64,000 nucleotides of DNA, from NCBI RefSeq assembly GCF_900101965.1, contig NZ_FNAP01000001.1, forward strand, positions 682,001-746,000, written 5' to 3'. Both the position numbers and the translations under genes were made by a program. The notes under the pieces are model-generated. The model was not told the DNA's origin and made no database searches. It saw nothing but the letters and a program-made list of their open reading frames with translations. Within the stretch, counting starts at the first letter, position 1, and the number at the start of each line of letters is the position of its first letter. This document shows, piece after piece, positions 26,601 to 37,827 of the stretch. Source of the DNA: Rhodospira trueperi. GTDB lineage: Bacteria; Pseudomonadota; Alphaproteobacteria; Rhodospirillales; Rhodospirillaceae.

Positions 26601-27436
26601 ACACCTTCCCGGCGCCGCCGCCGGACGGATCGGTCTGGCAACTGGCGGGTCAAGCGACGGTGGACGGCGTGGATCCGAGCACCCCGCGTGTCGTCGGCCT
26701 GCCCTGGACGCCGCCCGGCACGCTCGGCCAGCATGCCGCGCTGCTGGCGGTCATCACCCATCCGGATGACGACCTGACCGCCGACGGCCCTGGCCTGGTG
26801 GTGGATGCGCGGGCCGATCCGTCCGCGCTGTCGCGCACGGAACGGCGTGTCGCATTGCGCGTGGTGGGCACCGACACGGCGCTGGCGGTGCCCGACGGCC
26901 TGGACGACGCCGACCTGCGCCTTCTGGCCTGGGGCGGACGCAGCACCGCCATCCGCATCGCCGACGGCCCGCTGGGCGATCCGGAGGCGGCCCTGGCCGG
27001 CCTACCGCCGGACGATCCGACGCTGCCCGCGACGGGCGGCCGGCACGTCTATGTCGCGGTGGGCAACCGGCGGCAGGCGGACATCGAGGTCGAGGTGCAG
27101 CTTTTCGCCGCGCCCTACCCCGGATTCGCCGTGGCGGCGGACTGGACCGACCTGGGGCGGGAGACCTTCGCCGTTCCGGCGGGCGAACGGCGTTTCACCC
27201 CGGCCGGGTTCGCGCTGAACGACGCCGGGACCATGGTGCCGGGGCCGGGTTACCGCGCCCTGACCCTCATGGCCTTGGTCGAGGCGAGAACCGAGGACGG
27301 CGCCCGCATCCTGGAGGCCATGCCGGATGTCTCCGGGGTGACTGATCTGGCGTCGTTCTGGCGCCTGTTCGGCCGCCACAGCGGATGGCACGGCGGTGGC
27401 AGCGCCACCCTGCTGGCCGTTCGGGTGACCGGGTAG
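23693..27436 (+). CDS. 1247-residue Asp-box (BNR) beta-propeller protein
   Basis: A sialidase/sortilin-type propeller fold. At least six Asp-box motifs (S/T-x-D/N-x-G-x-T-W/F) are visible: TTNRGDTWTPL, TDDGGDTFRRL, SDDSGATWNPT, SHNGGGSWAKI, TTDGGASWLRV and TPDSGATWHEI, mostly within residues 100-740. The residues GGRIRAMVQDPAHPDTFYAG open the propeller. The C-terminal ~450 residues are beta-sandwich domains. There is no signal peptide, so export by a Sec route is unlikely and it is probably assembled on the particle. Asp-boxes are structural: glycan hydrolysis is not proven and glycan binding is as likely. As the largest protein of the locus, next to the fibre, it may be the target-recognition element. 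It is 25 bases after the fibre gene. Confidence 0.82.
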   Translation: MSDEDDIALDEGTEEQDDSRIWALKPDDERARTEAERRALTDLDLDLVATGAYDRAADPAFADAQSAALTWAPRGPRNVGGRIRAMVQDPAHPDTFYAGSSQGGVWKTTNRGDTWTPLTGLVRANKEVAVPVGALGLCERSPQHLYVATGALIDNPTLTGIGLFYTDDGGDTFRRLVDETHGGNAFRRFSKVLVDPWEPRRAWCASEDGLFRTEPGVSANDPPQVQAIADTNNWAGFEITDVAIDFGGLNAATRPAKYTVYAAVKDDGVYRAIFDWATQTYDPVGGNTWNQVFNPFDHATDPDRILFALCASQPDRLYCVFSFFRRGVLASRVFRSDDSGATWNPTPANRRRTGVHRDGDQSFHAFVLEVCPRDPDVVVAGSVDLYASHNGGGSWAKIMDWEQYDLGDRAQHADQHEVLFERSQYNDSTAFTGADAGNPREIWVGNDGGVSQGQTDGANWRKRSHGILATQYYDIQVHPDFPFIRSAGFQDNGTWMGFGGPSWHHMGGGDGGGSAFYHGDIQRILLSWQGNVGDVFSLVDVRPETRPLPLPNRPRLEYRNSLPDVAGLGPTEHDGPFRITVANQTNRNRGFRHSGVFGGRVIHHPTTTPDFLVARAGAAYRSTDGIRFNRLTGAGANNPANLGGNDVTAIAYSPASPDTHWWIGTEGSADDARLFRTTDGGASWLRVDNSQMSYVADVSGHPTRAEVAAVALSRDADQVYVTPDSGATWHEIARSGTAPDNLPETPVTTVRFDPNSPNDLSQPQTLYVGTGAGVFVARDVDLSAPVPKGTWRHLNTGMPLVTVQDLHFVPVLAEDGSVARHLLLCATYGRGLYECALDGTPSVRLFMRSTVIDDGTTYQNTQAAVTVDPRIRMVTTDATEDLHWHRAFDLRVDSADNFDFGDSFDGAEFDERFRSGILNVGRRNRIFVQIHTAGFSTVDGIDLRLYFANAEPPAPGQDPQAPDLDAGFWDTFPAPPPDGSVWQLAGQATVDGVDPSTPRVVGLPWTPPGTLGQHAALLAVITHPDDDLTADGPGLVVDARADPSALSRTERRVALRVVGTDTALAVPDGLDDADLRLLAWGGRSTAIRIADGPLGDPEAALAGLPPDDPTLPATGGRHVYVAVGNRRQADIEVEVQLFAAPYPGFAVAADWTDLGRETFAVPAGERRFTPAGFALNDAGTMVPGPGYRALTLMALVEARTEDGARILEAMPDVSGVTDLASFWRLFGRHSGWHGGGSATLLAVRVTG

Positions 27437-27471
27437 GCTCTTGGAAAGGGACGCCGTTCGCGTCACGTTGT

Positions 27472-27623
27472 CTCATACGGAAACCGGATGATTGGTTCGG
27501 TGCGTCGACGATCAAGTGTAGGGCGGGTGACCGAAGGGCACCCGCCACCCCGTGGCTTGGCGGCGGCTGTCCTTCGGCCCGCCGCCCTACGGGCGCGAAC
27601 GATTGAACCGAAAACCGTATCAG
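27472..27623. repeat. Palindromic MITE-like element, family B
   Basis: About 152 bp of nested inverted repeats. The inner arms GTAGGGCGGGTGACCGAAGG (27518-27537) and the complement of 27571-27590 match at about 17 of 20 positions. The imperfect outer arms begin CTCATACGG at the left and end CCGTATCAG at the right. It fills the gap between the propeller and amidase genes. The inner motif resembles palindromes common in alphaproteobacteria (from memory). It could act as a terminator or mRNA-stabilising hairpin. It encodes nothing. Confidence 0.8.
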
Positions 27624-27669
27624 GGCCGATGAGGCGCAGACCTCTATCCCGCAATCAGGGGGGACCCCC

Positions 27670-28440
27670 ATGAAAAAGCTGGCCATTGTCGTGGGACATA
27701 CGCGCACCAGCGTCGGCGCCTTCGCCGGCGCGCCCATCAATCAGAGCGAATACGACTGGAACGGTGACCTTGCCGCGCGGATGAAGGCGCATGCCGAAGA
27801 GCATCTGGCCGATGCCCTGGCGGTGGAGGTGTTCACCCGCGATGACGGCGGCGTGCGGGGGGCCTACCGGCGGGCCCGGGCGTGGGGCGCGGACGCCGCC
27901 ATGGAACTGCATTTCAATGCCGCCGGCCCCGGAGCCACCGGCACCGAGACGCTGTATCTGACCGCCGCCTCCAAGGTTCTGGCCGAGGCCATCCAGGACG
28001 CCACGGTCGATGTCCTGGGGCTGAAGGACCGGGGCGTCAAGACGCCGCACGAGGCCAGCGGCGGCCGGGGTGCGCACAATCTTTCGCAGATGGGGGCGCG
28101 GCCGTCGATCCTGACGGAGCCGTTCTTCGGGTCCAACCCGGCCGACCGCGCCACCGCCCACGCCCGTAAGCAGGATCTGGCCGCAGCGCAGGTCACCACC
28201 GCTTGTCAGGTCCTGAACGCCCTGTATGACGACGACGAGGACGGCGAGCGCGCCACCGTGACCGCCAGCGCCCTGAACGTCCGGGGTGGACCGGGGGTAG
28301 AGTTCGACAAGCTGTCCTGGGGCCCCCTGCCCGCCGACACCGTGCTGGTCGTGCTGGAATGCGGCACGGTGTGGTGGAAGGTCTGCATACCGGACGATCC
28401 GCGGAAGGTCGGGTTCGTTCACAGCGCCTACGTCACGTAG
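27670..28440 (+). CDS. N-acetylmuramoyl-L-alanine amidase (amidase_3) with SH3 domain
   Basis: A 256-residue peptidoglycan hydrolase. Amidase_3 ligands are visible: His10 in VVGHTRTS, Glu27 in QSEYDWN, His81 in ELHFNAAG and catalytic Glu150 in ILTEPFFGSN. Residues ~188-256 are an SH3-like wall-binding domain with TASALNVRGGPG and WWKVCIP. There is no signal peptide. Being leaderless and last in the locus, it may be a particle-borne or delivered wall hydrolase, or act in lysis and release of particles. A GGGGGGA ribosome-binding site precedes the ATG. The palindromic element upstream means its expression may be partly separate from the rest. Confidence 0.9.
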   Translation: MKKLAIVVGHTRTSVGAFAGAPINQSEYDWNGDLAARMKAHAEEHLADALAVEVFTRDDGGVRGAYRRARAWGADAAMELHFNAAGPGATGTETLYLTAASKVLAEAIQDATVDVLGLKDRGVKTPHEASGGRGAHNLSQMGARPSILTEPFFGSNPADRATAHARKQDLAAAQVTTACQVLNALYDDDEDGERATVTASALNVRGGPGVEFDKLSWGPLPADTVLVVLECGTVWWKVCIPDDPRKVGFVHSAYVT

Positions 28441-28446
28441 GACGGA

Positions 28447-29718
28447 TCAGCCGGAAAGCGCAGCCCCTTCCTCGGTGATCTCGCGGATGGCCTGCAGGAA
28501 CGCCGCCACCTCGGCCACGGTGTTGTAGTGACACAGCGAGACCCGGATGGCGCCGGCGAGTCCCAGCGGCTCCAGAACGTTGGCCGAGTAGTGATCGGCC
28601 TTGCGGGTGTAGGTACGGATGCCACGGTGGCGTAGCGCGCTCACCACGTCGACGGCCGCCAGGCCGTCCACGCTCAGGGACACGAGCCCTTCCCGCAACG
28701 GGTTCTCGGCCCCGCCGATGATCGTGACCGACGGCATGTCGGCCAGCCCCTTGAGGTTGCCGGTGCCGTGGATCATGGCTTCGGTCAGGGCTTGCTCGTG
28801 GGCGTGGATCGCCTCTCCGGCGGCCACGATCCGGGCGCGGCGGTCGGTGGCCTCCGACACCTCGCCGCCGAGCCAATCAAGATAGTCCACGACATCCGAG
28901 AAGGTGGCGTAAGCGCCGGTATCGCGGGTGCCCAATTCCCACGGCGCCCCGGGCGCGCCGATCAAGTGTTCGTGTCGCAGCACGTCCAGGCGATCAGACA
29001 CCCAGGCCACCCCGTAGCCATGCCGCGAGAACACCTTGTAAGGCGAGATCACATAGCCGTCGATGTCATATCCGGCGATATCGATGCGGCCGTGCGCGGC
29101 ATGCTGGATGCCGTCCACGATGATGAGGCAGTCCGGCGCGACCGCGCGGATCTCGGCGGCGATGGCGGCCACATCCACACCCATGCCGGTCACTGGCGAG
29201 GTGTGCAGGATCGTCGCCACGCGCGTGTCGGCCGTGATCTGTGGACGGTAGGCAGCCGCGTCGACACTCCCGGTCGGGGCGTCGTGGGCCACCAGAACAT
29301 GCGGCCGGTCCGTGACCTCGGCCCAGTGCCGGGCGGCGCTGCGCGTCGCGGGATGCTCCAAAGTGCTGCCGAGCACCCGACCCGGCGGCGCACCGACGCA
29401 CGCGGCACGGATCAGCCGGAACAGCAGTTCGGTGCCGCTTTCACCGACAAAGACCTTGCCGGCGGGGGCATTGAAGAACAGCCGCATGTCCTCCCGGCCC
29501 TTGTCGATCAGCGACACGAGCGCGCGCGAGGCCGGGTTGTCCCGTCCCTGATTGTCGGGAATGGCGGCGAGCCGCGCGGAGGTCTCCACCACCGAATTGA
29601 GCGTCAGCGCCCCGCCCGCGTTCTCGAAAAACACGCGCGGCCCTTCAAAGGGACAGACGTCGACATGGGCGAAGCGCGCGCGCACCGCATCCAGCAGGCC
29701 CGGCCTGGAGTTTATCAT
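28447..29718 (-). CDS. Class V aminotransferase / cysteine desulfurase-like PLP enzyme
   Basis: A 423-residue fold-type I PLP enzyme. Seen: FFENAGGALTL at the N-terminus, the VDGIQHAAHGRIDI Asp-His pair, and the PLP lysine in ISPYKVFSRHGYG. It ends in an aminotransferase V small domain (IRVSLCHYNTVAEV). The SufS/NifS-specific mobile Cys loop is not obvious, so the reaction (desulfurase, lyase or aminotransferase) is left open. The ATG at 29718 begins the homologous region (MINSRPGLLDAVRARF); a longer frame upstream would run over the palindrome region. It converges on the amidase gene with a gap of 6 bases. Confidence 0.85.
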   Translation of the reverse strand: MINSRPGLLDAVRARFAHVDVCPFEGPRVFFENAGGALTLNSVVETSARLAAIPDNQGRDNPASRALVSLIDKGREDMRLFFNAPAGKVFVGESGTELLFRLIRAACVGAPPGRVLGSTLEHPATRSAARHWAEVTDRPHVLVAHDAPTGSVDAAAYRPQITADTRVATILHTSPVTGMGVDVAAIAAEIRAVAPDCLIIVDGIQHAAHGRIDIAGYDIDGYVISPYKVFSRHGYGVAWVSDRLDVLRHEHLIGAPGAPWELGTRDTGAYATFSDVVDYLDWLGGEVSEATDRRARIVAAGEAIHAHEQALTEAMIHGTGNLKGLADMPSVTIIGGAENPLREGLVSLSVDGLAAVDVVSALRHRGIRTYTRKADHYSANVLEPLGLAGAIRVSLCHYNTVAEVAAFLQAIREITEEGAALSG

Positions 29719-29797
29719 TCTCGTTTTCCCGTTGTGTCGGCCCAGGACGGAGCCAAGGAAAGAGCCCCCGTTCCGCCGCTGGGCCGGCGCAAAACCC

Positions 29798-29828
29798 AAG
29801 GGACCCGCCAGAGCCAGGCGGGTCCCTT
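29798..29828 (-). terminator. Rho-independent terminator of glyQ-glyS-ppdK
   Basis: A perfect 12-bp stem, AAGGGACCCGCC (29798-29809) with GGCGGGTCCCTT (29817-29828), and a 7-base loop. Read on the minus strand it lies about 40 bases after the ppdK stop and is followed by GGGTTTT, consistent with termination there. Confidence 0.8.
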
Positions 29829-29867
29829 GCCGTTTGGCCGCCAACCGGCCGGTGACCGCTCAGGCCA

Positions 29868-32552
<2,685 letters not shown>

Positions 32553-32558
32553 GTTCCC

Positions 32559-34799
32559 TCACCCTTCGATTCTTGAGACGTCGGCCACGGTACTCATGGC
32601 CAGCTCGATACGCGACAGAAGTCGCAAACGATTGCGCCGCAGGGATGGTTCATCGGCATTGACGGTCACGGTTTCGAAAAAGGCATCCACCGGTTGGCGC
32701 AGGGATGCCAGCGATGTCATGGCGTCTTCGAAACGCTCGGCCTGAACGGCCTGTGCGGTCGCGGTGGCGGTGTCTGACAGAGCCGCGAAGAGCGCGCGTT
32801 CCTCGTCTGTCCGCAAAAGATCGGCGCTGACATCCTGTGTCTGGTACCGCACCCCGTCCTTGCGTTCCTCGATTCTGACGATGTTGGCGGCGCGGCGATA
32901 GGCGACCAGAAGATTAGACCCGTCATCACTGTCCACGAATTTGGCCAGCGCGTCCACACGTGCGAGAAGTCGGAGCAGATCATCCTCGCCGCCCAGCGCG
33001 AAGACAGCCGCGACCAGATCATGCCGCACACCCCGATCCCGCAGGTGGACTTTCAGGCGGTCGGCAAAGAACCCCAGCAGATCATCAAGAACGGCTTCCG
33101 ACCAGTTTCTGTCCATCCTGGACGTGGTCGCATGCTCCCCATCCGCGCCCGCCTGCCGGAGTTCTTCCTGCACCGCTCCCCGAACCTGATGCAGATAGGC
33201 GGTTCGGGCAACCCTGAAGACGTCCATGAGGCCGATGCGAAGTTGATTTTCGACAATCAGGCGAATAGTGCCCAGAGCCGCCCGGCGCAACGCGAAGGGA
33301 TCGCGCGAACCGGTGGGCTTTTCGTCGATCATCCAGAAGCCGACCAGAGTGTCGATCTTGTCGGCCAGGGCGACGGCCACCGAAACCGGGGCGGTCGGGC
33401 ACTGGTCGGTCGGGCCGACGGGAGCATAATGCTCGGCGATCGCGTCGGCGACGGACGCGCGCTCGCCGTCATGCGCAGCGTAATACCGGCCCATCAGGCC
33501 CTGCAATTCCGGGAACTCGCCGACCATGCCGGTGGTCAGGTCGGCCTTGCACAACAGGGCGGCGCGGTCGCAGTTGTCCGCGTTGGCGTCCGGGATGGCG
33601 TCGGCGAGATGGCGAGCCAGCCCCCGGATCCGCTCCATCCGGTCATGGTCCGTGCCGAGCCGGGCGTGAAAGACCCGATGGCGCAGCAGATCGACCCGAT
33701 CGGCCAGTGCCGTCTTGCGGTCCTGATCCCAGAAAAACCGGGCGTCGGACAGGCGGGCGCGGAGGACGCGTTCGTTCCCGGCGACGATCCGGGCGCCACC
33801 GTCATCGCCGGAGGTGTTGGCCACCAGGATGAACCGGGTCGCCAGACGGCCGTCCGGGTGTTCCAGGCTGAAATACTTCTGATGGCCGCGCATGGCGGTG
33901 GTCAGCACCTCGGGCGGCACATCCATGAAGGCCTCGTCGAGTCGGCCCATCAGCACCTCGGGCCACTCCACCAGTCCGGCCACCTCGTCCAGGAGCCCGG
34001 GATCTGGCCGCAGGCGCAGCCCCTCCGCCTCCGCAAGAGCCTCGGCGCGTTCGTGGATCAGGTGGGCGCGCTCGGCGGCGTCGAGCACGACATGGGCCGC
34101 GCGCAGTTTGTCGCGGTAATCGTTGAACCCAGCAACGCGGAACAGGTCCGGCGCCAGGAAGCGATGCCCGGGCGTGCCGGACTGGAACGCCAGGACCGGC
34201 ATGTCCGCCGACGCGGTCTTGGGGTCCTCAATGAAGCCGACGGGCACGGCCGGCCCCGATCCGTCCGGCCGGGCGCCGGGCGTCGTACCCAGGCTGAGGC
34301 CGCCGTCCAGGGTCTGGCCGTCGAACACCGCCAGGATGTGATGCAGGGGTCGCACCCAGGTCAGGGAACCGGCACCCCAGCGCATGGACTTGGGCCACGG
34401 CAGACCGATGATGGCCTCATACAGAAGGCGCGGCAGAACCTCGTGGGTCGGGCGCCCCTTATGCTCGATGACCGCGAACAAGACCGCCCCCTTGGGCGTG
34501 GCGCGGGTCTCCACCTGGTCACGGGTCAGGCCGACCGAGCCCAGAAAACCCTGGATCGCCTTATCGGGGGCGTCGGCTTTCGGCCCCTTACGCTCCTCGC
34601 GGGTGTCCGGCTGGGCAAGGGGCAGGCCGTCCACCACCAGCGCCAACCGGCGCGGCGTGGCATAGGCCTGGGCACCGTCGAACGTCAGCCCGGCCTTGGT
34701 CAGGCCGTCGGTCACCAGCCGGCGCAGGTCGTCGGCGGCGCGGCGCTGCATGCGCGCCGGAATTTCCTCGGAAAACAGCTCCAGCAACAGTTCCGCCAT
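32559..34799 (-). CDS. glyS: Glycine-tRNA ligase beta subunit
   Basis: A 746-residue beta chain of the bacterial alpha2beta2 glycyl-tRNA synthetase. The N-terminus [18 protein letters not shown] is diagnostic. Later motifs include [10 protein letters not shown], an HD-like domain with [20 protein letters not shown], and a C-terminal anticodon-binding DALR region. It starts 3 bases after the glyQ stop, so the two subunits are coupled in translation. Length is as expected (about 690-750). Confidence 0.97.
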   Translation of the reverse strand: MAELLLELFSEEIPARMQRRAADDLRRLVTDGLTKAGLTFDGAQAYATPRRLALVVDGLPLAQPDTREERKGPKADAPDKAIQGFLGSVGLTRDQVETRATPKGAVLFAVIEHKGRPTHEVLPRLLYEAIIGLPWPKSMRWGAGSLTWVRPLHHILAVFDGQTLDGGLSLGTTPGARPDGSGPAVPVGFIEDPKTASADMPVLAFQSGTPGHRFLAPDLFRVAGFNDYRDKLRAAHVVLDAAERAHLIHERAEALAEAEGLRLRPDPGLLDEVAGLVEWPEVLMGRLDEAFMDVPPEVLTTAMRGHQKYFSLEHPDGRLATRFILVANTSGDDGGARIVAGNERVLRARLSDARFFWDQDRKTALADRVDLLRHRVFHARLGTDHDRMERIRGLARHLADAIPDANADNCDRAALLCKADLTTGMVGEFPELQGLMGRYYAAHDGERASVADAIAEHYAPVGPTDQCPTAPVSVAVALADKIDTLVGFWMIDEKPTGSRDPFALRRAALGTIRLIVENQLRIGLMDVFRVARTAYLHQVRGAVQEELRQAGADGEHATTSRMDRNWSEAVLDDLLGFFADRLKVHLRDRGVRHDLVAAVFALGGEDDLLRLLARVDALAKFVDSDDGSNLLVAYRRAANIVRIEERKDGVRYQTQDVSADLLRTDEERALFAALSDTATATAQAVQAERFEDAMTSLASLRQPVDAFFETVTVNADEPSLRRNRLRLLSRIELAMSTVADVSRIEG

Positions 34800-34802
34800 G
34801 GC

Positions 34803-35690
34803 TCAGCCCTCCGCCCCGAAGCCACGGCTTTTCAGCCAGCCGGCCGCGCAGCCCTTGGCGAGGGCGCGCACGCGGCCGATGTAGGCGGCTCGCTCGGTCA
34901 CGGAGATCACCCCGCGCGCGTCCAGCAGATTGAACCGGTGCGACGCCTTCAGGCACTGGTCATAGGCGGGCAACGCCAAACCGGCGTCCAGCAGCCGGGC
35001 GCATTCCGCTTCGGCGTCGGCGAAGTGCCGGAACAGGGCCTCGGGATCCGCGTGCTCGAAATTGTGGGCGGAGTATTCCCGCTCCGCCTGGAGAAACACG
35101 TCCCCGTAGGTCACGCCGGCGCCGTTGAAATCAAGATCATAGACGTTCTCGACGCCCTGGATGTACATCGCCAGCCGCTCCAGCCCGTAAGTCAGTTCCA
35201 GTGACACCGGGTCACAGTCGAACCCGCCCACTTGCTGGAAATAGGTGAACTGCGAGACCTCCATGCCGTCGCACCAAACCTCCCAGCCCAAGCCCCAGGC
35301 GCCCAGGGTCGGGCTTTCCCAGTCGTCCTCGACAAACCGGATGTCGTGTTTCAGCGGGTCGATGCCCAGCACCCGCAGGCTACCCAGATAGCGCTCCTGG
35401 GCATCGGCCGGCGAGGGCTTCATGATGACCTGGAACTGGTAATAGTGCTGCAGGCGATTCGGGTTTTCGCCGTAACGGCCGTCCGTCGGCCGCCGCGACG
35501 GCTGCACGTAGGCGGCGCTCCAGGGCTCCGGCCCCAGGGCACGCAACGTCGTGGCCGGATGAAAGGTGCCGGCGCCGACCTCCATGTCGTAGGGCTGAAG
35601 GATCACGCATCCCTGATCGGCCCAGTAGGACTGGAGCCGGAGAATCAGGGATTGGAAACTGGGCGGCGCGGCGGGCGCGGCGTGGTTCAT
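34803..35690 (-). CDS. glyQ: Glycine-tRNA ligase alpha subunit
   Basis: A 295-residue catalytic chain. Seen: [31 protein letters not shown], then the class II core with [19 protein letters not shown] and [24 protein letters not shown]. The ATG at 35690 gives the standard N-terminus; the open frame extends 24 codons upstream without homology. First gene of the glyQ-glyS-ppdK unit. The 110 bases to the upstream kinase gene hold its likely promoter; no T-box-like structure was seen. Confidence 0.97.
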   Translation of the reverse strand: MNHAAPAAPPSFQSLILRLQSYWADQGCVILQPYDMEVGAGTFHPATTLRALGPEPWSAAYVQPSRRPTDGRYGENPNRLQHYYQFQVIMKPSPADAQERYLGSLRVLGIDPLKHDIRFVEDDWESPTLGAWGLGWEVWCDGMEVSQFTYFQQVGGFDCDPVSLELTYGLERLAMYIQGVENVYDLDFNGAGVTYGDVFLQAEREYSAHNFEHADPEALFRHFADAEAECARLLDAGLALPAYDQCLKASHRFNLLDARGVISVTERAAYIGRVRALAKGCAAGWLKSRGFGAEG

Positions 35691-35800
35691 GGAGGTCTCG
35701 CTGGCGCGGAAAAATCGACAGTGTGGCGCGGGCACGCTAGCGGCGCCCCCGGGACCGGTCAAGCCGGGGGTGACGCGGCGGGTTCCGCGTCATTGCTTTG

Positions 35801-37708
35801 TCATACCACGTTCGGCGCCGCGGTGGTCGCCGCCGGAACCGCCAGCGGCAGGGTGAAGCGGAACGTCGCACCCTGGTTCTGGCCAGGAGACTCCAGCCAA
35901 ATTCGGCCGCCATGACGCTCGACGATACGCCGACAGATGGCCAGGCCCATGCCGGTACCGGTGTCCGCCTCGTCGCCTGTCTTTCGCAGGCGCTGAAACA
36001 CGCCGAAGACCCGCTCGTGGTTGTTGGGATCGATGCCAATGCCGGTATCGCTCACGCTGACGGTGACCGAATCTTCGTGCCGTTCCCAGGATACCGTAAT
36101 GATGCAGTCTCCATCGGGACGCCGGTAGCGGACCGCGTTGCCGATCAGGTTCTGAAACAGACTCGTGATCTGCCGGCGGTCAGCCATGACCGTCGGCAGC
36201 GGATCCGACACGCGAAGGCTTGCATCGGCCTCCGACAGGACAGCACGTAACGTGCCCATCGCGAGTGCCATGGCCTCCTCCAGGGCAACCGGTTGCGGCT
36301 CCAGCGCACGGGAATCCAGCCGGGCATAGTCCAGCAGGCCGTGGATCATGGATCGCATGCGGGTGGCGCCATCGACCGCGAAACCGATGAACTCGCGCTC
36401 ATCGTCCCCCAGTCGGTCGCCAAGGCGACGTTCCAGCAGGCCGAGAAAGCTGGTCACCAGACGCAAGGGTTCCTGCAGGTCGTGAGAGACGGCGGCGGTG
36501 AAGTCGCGCAGGTCGGCGTTGCGGTGCTCCAGCGCTACTGCGTACCGCTCCCGGTCGGTGACGTCGAACAGGCTGAGGTTCAGGTATCGGCGCGGGGTCC
36601 CATCCGGCGCGGAGACATCCAGCGCCCCGACATGAACGGACATCCGACGGAGCGACCCGTCGGCGCGCCGATGGGTCAACTCGACCGGCCCACCGTGTTC
36701 TTTGGCGGCCTCGCGCAGGAGAGCCAGAGGATCGCAGTCATCCGAGCCGGACGGCATGATCAGGTCGCCCAGGGACAGGCCCGCCAGGGCCGCCGGCTCA
36801 TGACCGTGAAAGCTGGCGGCCCTGGCATTGGCGTTGACGATCACGAACGACGCCGGATCCACGAGCAGTTCGGAGACCGGGCTGGCGTCGAACATCTGGC
36901 GGAACAGGGTTTCGCTGTGCCGCAAGGCGTCCTCGGCGCGCTTGCGTTCCGAAATGTCCCGCATGACCCCGAAATAGCCCGACAGCCGCCCCTCGGAGTC
37001 GCGATGCGGATAGACCGTCAGTTCAACCCACAGCCGCTCACCCCTCGCGTTGAGCAGCCGCATTTCGTGGCAGGCCCGGCCGGTTTGCTCGCCCGCGCAT
37101 TCCCGGGCGATGCGGTCCATCCAAGCTGATTTCAGGGCCGGGATGCTTTCTGGAGCGCACAATTCCAGCGCGTTGCGCCCGAGCAGCTCCGGCGTGCCGA
37201 GCCAGTCGATCAGGGCCGCGCCGCCTCCGATGTACGTCAGGGAGAGGTCGGGGGCGGCATGCCAGATCACATCGCTGGTGTTCTCGGCGATCTCGCGGAA
37301 TTTCTCCTCGCTGGCGCGCAACGCCTGCTCGGTTCCCTTGTGGCGGGTGACGTCGATGATGCAGGTCACCAGGATATCCTCGCCCTGCCATGTGGCCGCC
37401 TGGAAGGAGCCGATGCAGTCGATCCGCGTGCCGTCTAAGCAGACAACAGGAAACTCCGCGTCACGAAGGCCTCCATCCCGGGCGATGTGCTCCAGGAACG
37501 TCGCGCGAAGTCCGGGATCGGCATAGAGTTGGGTCGCCCGGAGATCGGAGTCCTTCTTGTCTTCCGGAATGCCCAACAGGGCCTCAACATGCCTGTTCCG
37601 GGCCAGGAAGCGCCCTTCGGCCCGCGTCGTTATAGCGCACGGCACGGGGACGGCATCCACGAGCATACGCAACTGCGAGATGTCTCCATCAAGAGCCAGG
37701 ACAGGCAT
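35801..37708 (-). CDS. Soluble PAS-domain sensor histidine kinase
   Basis: A 635-residue cytoplasmic kinase with no TM segment. Three PAS/PAC units are visible: about residues 10-125, 135-260 (AENTSDVIWHAAPDLSLTYIG, ending MRDISERKRAEDAL) and 265-395. Then comes a HisKA domain with AVSHDLQEPLRLV (phospho-His about 408) of the phytochrome-like SHDLQEPLR type. The HATPase_c carries the boxes NLIGNAVRY, DTGIGIDP and TGTGMGLAI. No response regulator gene is adjacent, so it is an orphan kinase; the ligand is unknown. The gene is monocistronic, with an IS inserted about 120 bases upstream of its start, possibly affecting its promoter. Confidence 0.92.
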   Translation of the reverse strand: MPVLALDGDISQLRMLVDAVPVPCAITTRAEGRFLARNRHVEALLGIPEDKKDSDLRATQLYADPGLRATFLEHIARDGGLRDAEFPVVCLDGTRIDCIGSFQAATWQGEDILVTCIIDVTRHKGTEQALRASEEKFREIAENTSDVIWHAAPDLSLTYIGGGAALIDWLGTPELLGRNALELCAPESIPALKSAWMDRIARECAGEQTGRACHEMRLLNARGERLWVELTVYPHRDSEGRLSGYFGVMRDISERKRAEDALRHSETLFRQMFDASPVSELLVDPASFVIVNANARAASFHGHEPAALAGLSLGDLIMPSGSDDCDPLALLREAAKEHGGPVELTHRRADGSLRRMSVHVGALDVSAPDGTPRRYLNLSLFDVTDRERYAVALEHRNADLRDFTAAVSHDLQEPLRLVTSFLGLLERRLGDRLGDDEREFIGFAVDGATRMRSMIHGLLDYARLDSRALEPQPVALEEAMALAMGTLRAVLSEADASLRVSDPLPTVMADRRQITSLFQNLIGNAVRYRRPDGDCIITVSWERHEDSVTVSVSDTGIGIDPNNHERVFGVFQRLRKTGDEADTGTGMGLAICRRIVERHGGRIWLESPGQNQGATFRFTLPLAVPAATTAAPNVV

Positions 37709-37827
37709 GAGGGGTTCTTGCCTTTATTCAGTTGATCGCGAATGCGTAGAGCAACCGACATCAGAAATCAACCTAACGACTGCAATCAATTCGGTGCGAA
37801 TTATTGTTACAGCTCATACCTTTGACG

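Noticed and set aside
1561-28440. Intact prophage
   Set aside because: No integrase, repressor, portal, capsid, terminase or replication genes are present, and the fibre and PLC genes are not phage-like.
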